Source: Paracyclopina nana
Taxonomy: Eukaryota > Arthropoda > Copepoda > Cyclopoida > Cyclopettidae
Direction of reading: 5' to 3'
DNA: 64,000 bases
Assembly: GCA_019096065.1 (NCBI GenBank)
Contig: JAGUCH010000001.1
Location: 14,198,001 to 14,262,000 of the forward strand
A program made the translations under genes and the position numbers. Below are positions 59,001 through 64,000 of the stretch, in pieces; position 1 is the first letter of the stretch, and every line of letters begins with the position of its first letter. Below the pieces are notes generated by a model. The model saw nothing but the letters and a program-made list of their open reading frames with translations. It made no database searches and was not told the origin of the DNA.

Positions 59001-61854
59001 GTGAAACTTTAAAAAGGTTTGGCCAGTTGAAAGCAACTTTAGCAGCTTATTCATTTTTGATAACGCAGAAAACTACAGCAAATCTTGATAAGACTTGTAA
59101 AATGGCTACTTTGGCCTTGGCCTTGCCTTGTATTTATTGATTGCAACCCTTTTTCTTGGCTTTAGTGCAATCGCTAAAAAATTGCCCCATGGGCTTACAC
59201 CTGTCAATTTCAGCTATTATATGACATTACACAAAGGGCCAAAAAAGACCTTGAAAACCTTATGTATATACTACAATATGCTATTACTTTGTTCTGTCCT
59301 CCTTGAATTATTACGTAGGCTTGACTTCTTTACTGCATTGAAAATTAGGATTATTTTCTTCAATTGGTGAGGTTTGGAGAGTTTTGCCCGAGCAGGTTAA
59401 TGCTCATTGTGCCTGCGTGAAAGGTACTAGTCCTATGCTTTCTGTAATTCATGCATTTTTAATGGTCCACCCACCACCGCCTTCACCTTTATTTGACATT
59501 GATAGAATCTAATGCTACTTTAGATGACGTCCACATATCCAAGTCCTGGAAGACAATTTTGACAGACATGGCCGGAAAGTTTGCAAAAAAGTCAATCATT
59601 TTGCTGAACGAGCCTGTGATTAATTCAAGGCTTCTTCCTGAGGGCTTCTATCTTGGTCAGGGCTTGGCCAAAAGTCAGCAAAACAAGGTAATTCTAAATG
59701 CTTCCCTTGGGGCATTTTCCTGCATGCACGTGAATCCTCTGCTTTTTAAAGTGGTTGCACTTTCAAGTGCATTTTCCTGAGAAGTTTGCCTCCAAATATC
59801 AAGGCAGAACGTAGCATAAAGCAATAAAGTTCTGAGAAATGCAAACCTGCAGACATTTTTTGTGCAGGAAAAGCAAGGGGATACTACTGCCAATACAAGA
59901 TTTATTATTTGGGCCGAAGACACCACCGAGGAAAGTGAGGACAGCAACTTGGTTCTTACGGAAAGCACAAGCTTTTCAGGTAATGTCGTCGCTCGAATTT
60001 TAATGTCAATCTTCATTTCGTGGGGTGCAATCGTAACAAAGGCTGCAAAGTAGCAATTAGCTACCAAGAAACGCTAGTAAATTACTCTTTAATGAGCTAG
60101 CCTAGCTGGATTTTTCTGCGGAACCAGAATTAGTCAGCACTTATTGATTTGGTTTTACACTTTTTGCTAGTCTTGAGTTGGCGGTATGATCGATGCAAAA
60201 GACTCCTGCGAAAAATGGCTGAAGAGCTGAATGTCAACCTTGTTATTAGAACCAGAGGCTTGCCTGATTACGCCAGGTAATAAATCACCATTTCCTCGAT
60301 TTGCTTTTTCTTCGCTTTGTAGCAGTATACCTGCAATAATTCACTATCCATAGGGGGCTTTGTGACGCATTTGGTCTGTCTCTCATTGAGTATGCTTCCA
60401 AGGACGAGGTCGAAGATTTGGCCTTGGAGGCCAATATCATGATATGGAGTGGTAAGGCAGTTTAAAGCGAGTCTTCACATCGTTCGTAATGTGCTATATA
60501 TTTCGTGATATGCATCTTTGCAGGAAATGCAGAGGAAAGTGGCTGTAGCTTGGACGAATCGTTTGTCGGCCTCGCGGCCTCGATGGTCGAGGACCAGATC
60601 GGTCCTCACTTTTACACTCGACTGGTCCTCAAGAATGAAAGCAGTAGCAAGCTTGGACACCTTTTAATCTGTGGAATGACTCAATCTTCTGCTCTGCAGT
60701 ACTCCAAGTAAGTCAAACACTCTCACAGTGGGGTAAAAAATATCAAGATCTTGGCTTATTACACATTGCAGTGTCATAGCATTGTGTATTGATTTCCCTT
60801 TCTCTATTATCATTTCATGCCTTTCATCACTGCCAATGTGCATACGAGTGTGACTAGATCAATCTTCATCCCTTCTGCACCTAATTCTGTTTTTTAGGGC
60901 TCTCCTCCAATGTTTGAGGCTATTGGCAGCCTCCGTAGTGAATTCTGCCGCGACCGACCTCCATCGCGATGATGAGGGCAAAAAGAGCGCGAAAATTGGC
61001 ACCAGTGAAATGGACAACATCTCAAGGTCAGCTGTGATTTATGGCCGGAGAATCAATCACATCGAGGACGTGGTTAATGTGAGGCCGGAGCCGTTTCCGG
61101 ATCCCGAAGCTGCTGAGGTCATAACCATTACTCGTCTTTTGGCAGCCAGGTCTACTAAAACGGGGAATGTGCCGGAATCTTTCGAGGCCGATTTTTTGGA
61201 GGCCATGCGCACCAACCTCAGCGTAGGAGCTGGCAAAGATGTAATTATAGCACATTCTGGATTTTTCCTAATGAGCACTTTTTGATGCCTTTTTTATCGC
61301 TGCTGTTGATGAAGAAATGTGCGCGTTTCCGCGCATAATTAGCAGCATAGCTGAAAGTGAAGTGGTATTTTACGAGTTCATAAAAATTGCCTCATTTTTA
61401 TTAATGGCATTGCGGTGAAGTTGCTCAATTATTCAAATTGAGGAGTGCTCTTTTTTATTAGCCTGAAAATGCAACGAAAAGTGAATTTATTGTCCGGCAT
61501 TCGGCTTTTCGCACTGCGGCAAAAATTTTGTTCGCACAGATTCTTCCTTGGCAAAAATTGGCTCATAAAATGAGCATTTTCCCTAGCAAAGGGAAAACTA
61601 CAAAATCTGTGCTTTGCATTAGTACATAGCTGGTTTTTATCCTTAAGGCCATTGAAGTGTCTTTGGCTCTTAGAAGCACTTTTGAGTCCCTGATTGGATC
61701 TTTGCCCAAGCATCAAGAAAGCAAAGCGGAGCCAATTACAATTCCCTATCCTTTGGAGGCCGCGGTGGCCCAGATCAACACGATGCTTGATATGGCTGTG
61801 ACTGCGCTAAAAATTGACCAAATATGTAATGTGAAACGAATAAATAGTATCTGA
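56016..61854 (+). CDS. MKKS/BBS6-like chaperonin
   Basis: A divergent group II chaperonin relative. In vertebrates MKKS/BBS6 works with BBS10, BBS12 and CCT to assemble the BBSome for ciliary traffic. Ten exons, 603 residues, all phases consistent: 56016-56153, 57499-57794, 58705-58850, 59506-59687, 59868-59979, 60171-60276, 60354-60451, 60524-60707, 60898-61240, 61648-61854.

The equatorial N-terminus (LVREAVGEDGEAVMISIHS, then IVVTKSGLDIV) matches the CCT-fold region GPxGxxK...T(N/K)xG. Residues 78-80 are GDG, the chaperonin nucleotide motif, followed by VKR rather than TT. The INSRLLPEGFYLGQG block, the HFYTRLVLKN strand and the C-terminal helix AVAQINTMLDMAVTALKIDQI (first 20 residues shown in part) follow the MKKS order. 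The length compares with 570 in human. BBS10 or BBS12 are less likely alternatives. Confidence 0.86.
56154..57498 (+). other. First intron of the MKKS-like gene
   Basis: A 1.3 kb intron, AT-richer than its exons. It holds a 130-codon open frame (56397-56789) with hydrophobic stretches but no recognised family. Confidence 0.7.
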
Positions 61855-62404
61855 TGACACACAATTGAGTGGTCAAGCCATTTTTGTGAGAATCCTTTTT
61901 GGTCAAGGGTACGTTATACTACTAATAATTTGGGATATTTTCTTTTCGATAAGCAAAATCCAGGACTTTTCTAGCATAAGTAGGTCTTTATTTTAAAGCA
62001 TAGTATTTTGACGAAAATTCTTAATACAATATTTGAACAACTAATTATTTTAAGTACGGATATAACTGTACACAAAAAGACCCTAAAAACTAAAAAAGAT
62101 TTCGTAGGGAGGGAGAGAGTGATAGAGAGCATAAGTAGCGGGTGAGAAGAGAAGCAAATTCAATAAAAATAACCATATCTATTGCGGAAACGTAAGGGGG
62201 GATGATGATGTAGAAACATATTCAGCAGTACAACCTAAGAGGAATAAGGCAAAATAAAAACGACATGTACTAGGTAATTTTACTCTTCTGATACGATAAA
62301 TGCTTTTGTTTTGGACTATGTTAGCAGCATATTGGCTGCTGGGTTTTGACAGCAGGTTAAAAAACTAAAAAGGAAAACACAAAAAAATGCTGGTCTATAC
62401 AAGT
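61855..62404. other. Convergent 3' region of MKKS-like and SoxC genes
   Basis: A plus-strand AATAAA at 62162-62167 and a minus-strand AATAAA at 61992-61987 would, if used, make the two 3' untranslated regions overlap by about 200 bases. An earlier AATAAA also lies within the last MKKS-like codons (61843-61848). Confidence 0.5.
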
Positions 62405-63485
62405 TCAGTAGGTGGCAATCAAGGGGTCTATGCTGGTCATGTCACCCAGGTCTGGAAACAAATCCGTGCTGGAGTCATCGTGAGCAGCCTCGAGAGCCCC
62501 GGAGGATGTCGCTGTGCCGTACAGCAAGTCGTGGATGTCTTCCATGAGGTTGACATCGTCGTCACCAGGCTCAAGTTTGACTTGGTTGGAAATATCGATC
62601 TTGTTCTCGCTGTTCTCGTCCTTGAACAGGTCGTCAAGGACTTCGAGGGACTCGTACGCGTCCCAGGACTTGGAGGAAGTCATGGTGGGCATGTTGGCAA
62701 TTGCTTCCTCCTCAACTTTGATCGAGGTGGCCTGGTAAGGGCTGCTGACGGGACCAATGGTGTCTTGGTCCTCGGAGGTCAGTCCGGAATCCGACCCGCA
62801 ACTCGGGCTGGACGGGACCATTTGGAAAGAGTCGTAGCTTTGGCTTCTATTGCAAAACCTGAATAAGAAGAAAAGAGAGCTCAAAAACTGCAATCCGGAT
62901 TTGGTGGCAACAGCAGTAACCATACCTAGAATTACTATGGGTCGTTGACAATTTTGTGAACTGGTGGCTGTTGGACGTGGCCCTGAGGCTGGCCTTGAAC
63001 TTGGAGTCGATGACAAGCCTCATGTTGAACCTTGACGGGTCGATGGTCTTTTGGGTGAAAGAGCCGACCTTGAACTTGGACGTCCTCAGCTGAACAGTCT
63101 GGTCCTCGTATCTCTGTTGCTCCATGAGCCTGGCCCTCTTGGCCGGAGGCGTTGATGACGTGGAGGAGGCCGACGAGGAGTCTACAGACTTGTTCAGGTT
63201 GGCCTTCTTGGACCTTGGCCGATACTTGTAGTCCGGATGCTCTTTCATATGCAGCACCCGGAGCCTTTCGGCCTCCTGAATGAAGGGCTCGCGGTCCTTG
63301 TCGGTGAGCTCGTTTTTCCATCTCTTGCCGAGAAGCTTTGAAATTTCAGCATTGTGGATCGTCGCGTACTGGTCTTGCCTGGACAAAATCTTCCTCCGTT
63401 CGATTTGCGACCACAAAATGAAGGCGTTCATCGGCCTCTTGATGTGTTTGGGGTTGCCACTTAGAGAGGTTCGTTTTGTGCTCAC
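62405..63485 (-). CDS. SoxC-group HMG-box transcription factor (5' end missing)
   Basis: A nuclear DNA-binding regulator related to Sox4/11/12 and fly Sox14. Exons 62926-63485 and 62405-62858 join in phase 2; 337 codons are visible.

The HMG box starts at about residue 14: [20 protein letters not shown], then [19 protein letters not shown] and [13 protein letters not shown]. The ERRK, LGKRW and YKYRPR motifs are SoxC-like. The loop before HNAEIS is three residues longer than usual, and the one after KRWK one longer. A Ser-rich linker, a basic patch (PPAKRARL) and an acidic C-terminal half ([16 protein letters not shown]; end [12 protein letters not shown]) suggest a transactivation domain.

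The first exon base is at 63485, after an acceptor gttgtag and an in-frame stop, so the initiator Met lies in an upstream exon that I could not place; it may lie beyond the window. Confidence 0.93.
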
Positions 63486-64000
63486 CTACAACAATAATTA
63501 TTGGTATCATTATCATCATCATCCAGTCCATAATGGTGGACATCGAGCAGAAGCGCTCTAGGCCATGTTTGCTCTTTTCCACACTGTTGTTGAGACTTTT
63601 GAGTATGTTATCACTAAAGTCGCGACTCGCGCTAATTTTCATGCATCATTCCCACCAGGCCATCGATCGTATTAATCACGCGGCTATTATTACAGATGCG
63701 AAACGTGTCCCCAAGTTGATGTGCACCCTCTTATCTCTTTCTTTTGTGGCTCGTGCATTGAACAACTGTTTGACTTGCCACATGAAACTGCTCGCGGTTT
63801 GGCATTCATTAAAACCTCGTTGAGACGGAGCAAACGTGGGGGATCTTACGGCTTAAAAACTCGACGTTTGACCGTGCCACGGAACGTGGGTCAATATTTG
63901 CCATGGGATTGACATTGCAAACTAAGCCATGCTTGCGCAGGCAAGAACAAAGCGTTTTTTATCACGAGACGGCTCAAAAACAGCTGTGAGCAACGAGAGC
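63486..64000. other. Upstream region or first intron of the SoxC gene
   Basis: No coding exon could be assigned. The SoxC start codon should be in this stretch or beyond the right edge. Confidence 0.5.

Noticed and set aside
1..64000. CRISPR arrays, bacterial operons, phage or viral genes
   Set aside because: None seen; the spliced genes, tRNA without CCA and arthropod families show nuclear eukaryotic DNA.

Overview
This is a eukaryotic, moderately AT-rich genomic window, almost certainly from an arthropod. Two genes give the lineage: a TipE-family auxiliary sodium-channel subunit, a family known from arthropods, and an RR-1 (Rebers-Riddiford) cuticular protein. I cannot place it more finely; a crustacean or chelicerate would fit. 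All recognised protein genes are split by GT-AG introns, so I rebuilt them exon by exon from splice sites and phase. Lone open frames are poor guides here.

Layout. 1-114: edge of an unidentified exon. 2.4-3.1 kb (-): RR-1 cuticle protein. 4.4-5.7 kb (+): acidic, probably secreted protein whose first splice junction does not resolve. 7.2-15.6 kb (-): five-exon Kv2/Shab-like potassium channel with a 6.2 kb intron. 16-42 kb: gene-poor, with several non-autonomous DNA transposons (TA, TTA, 8-bp and about 10-bp target duplications) and a dispersed tRNA-Asn(GTT) group: three intact copies and one truncated. 42.1-43.8 kb (-): Bcl-2 family protein. 44.6-46.2 kb (-): MFSD4/NaGLT1-like transporter. 46.9-48.4 kb (-): glycine-rich type I membrane protein. 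50.8-51.3 kb (-): tentative small gene. 52.0-52.8 kb: two palindromic elements, one holding tRNA-like sequences. 53.0-54.8 kb (+): TipE-like subunit. 56.0-61.9 kb (+): ten-exon MKKS/BBS6-like chaperonin. 62.4-63.5 kb (-): SoxC HMG-box factor, convergent with MKKS.

The genes form no operon or obvious pathway. Kv and TipE both concern excitability; BBS6 concerns cilia, the Bcl-2 protein apoptosis and SoxC transcription. The most notable points are a Kv selectivity filter reading TVGYG-T instead of the usual TVGYG-D, an HMG box with a 3-4 residue insertion, a BBS6 protein that keeps the chaperonin GDG motif, a roughly fifteen-fold NPGGS protein repeat, and a compact set of transposon families with visible target-site duplications. 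I did not find a convincing new molecular system.
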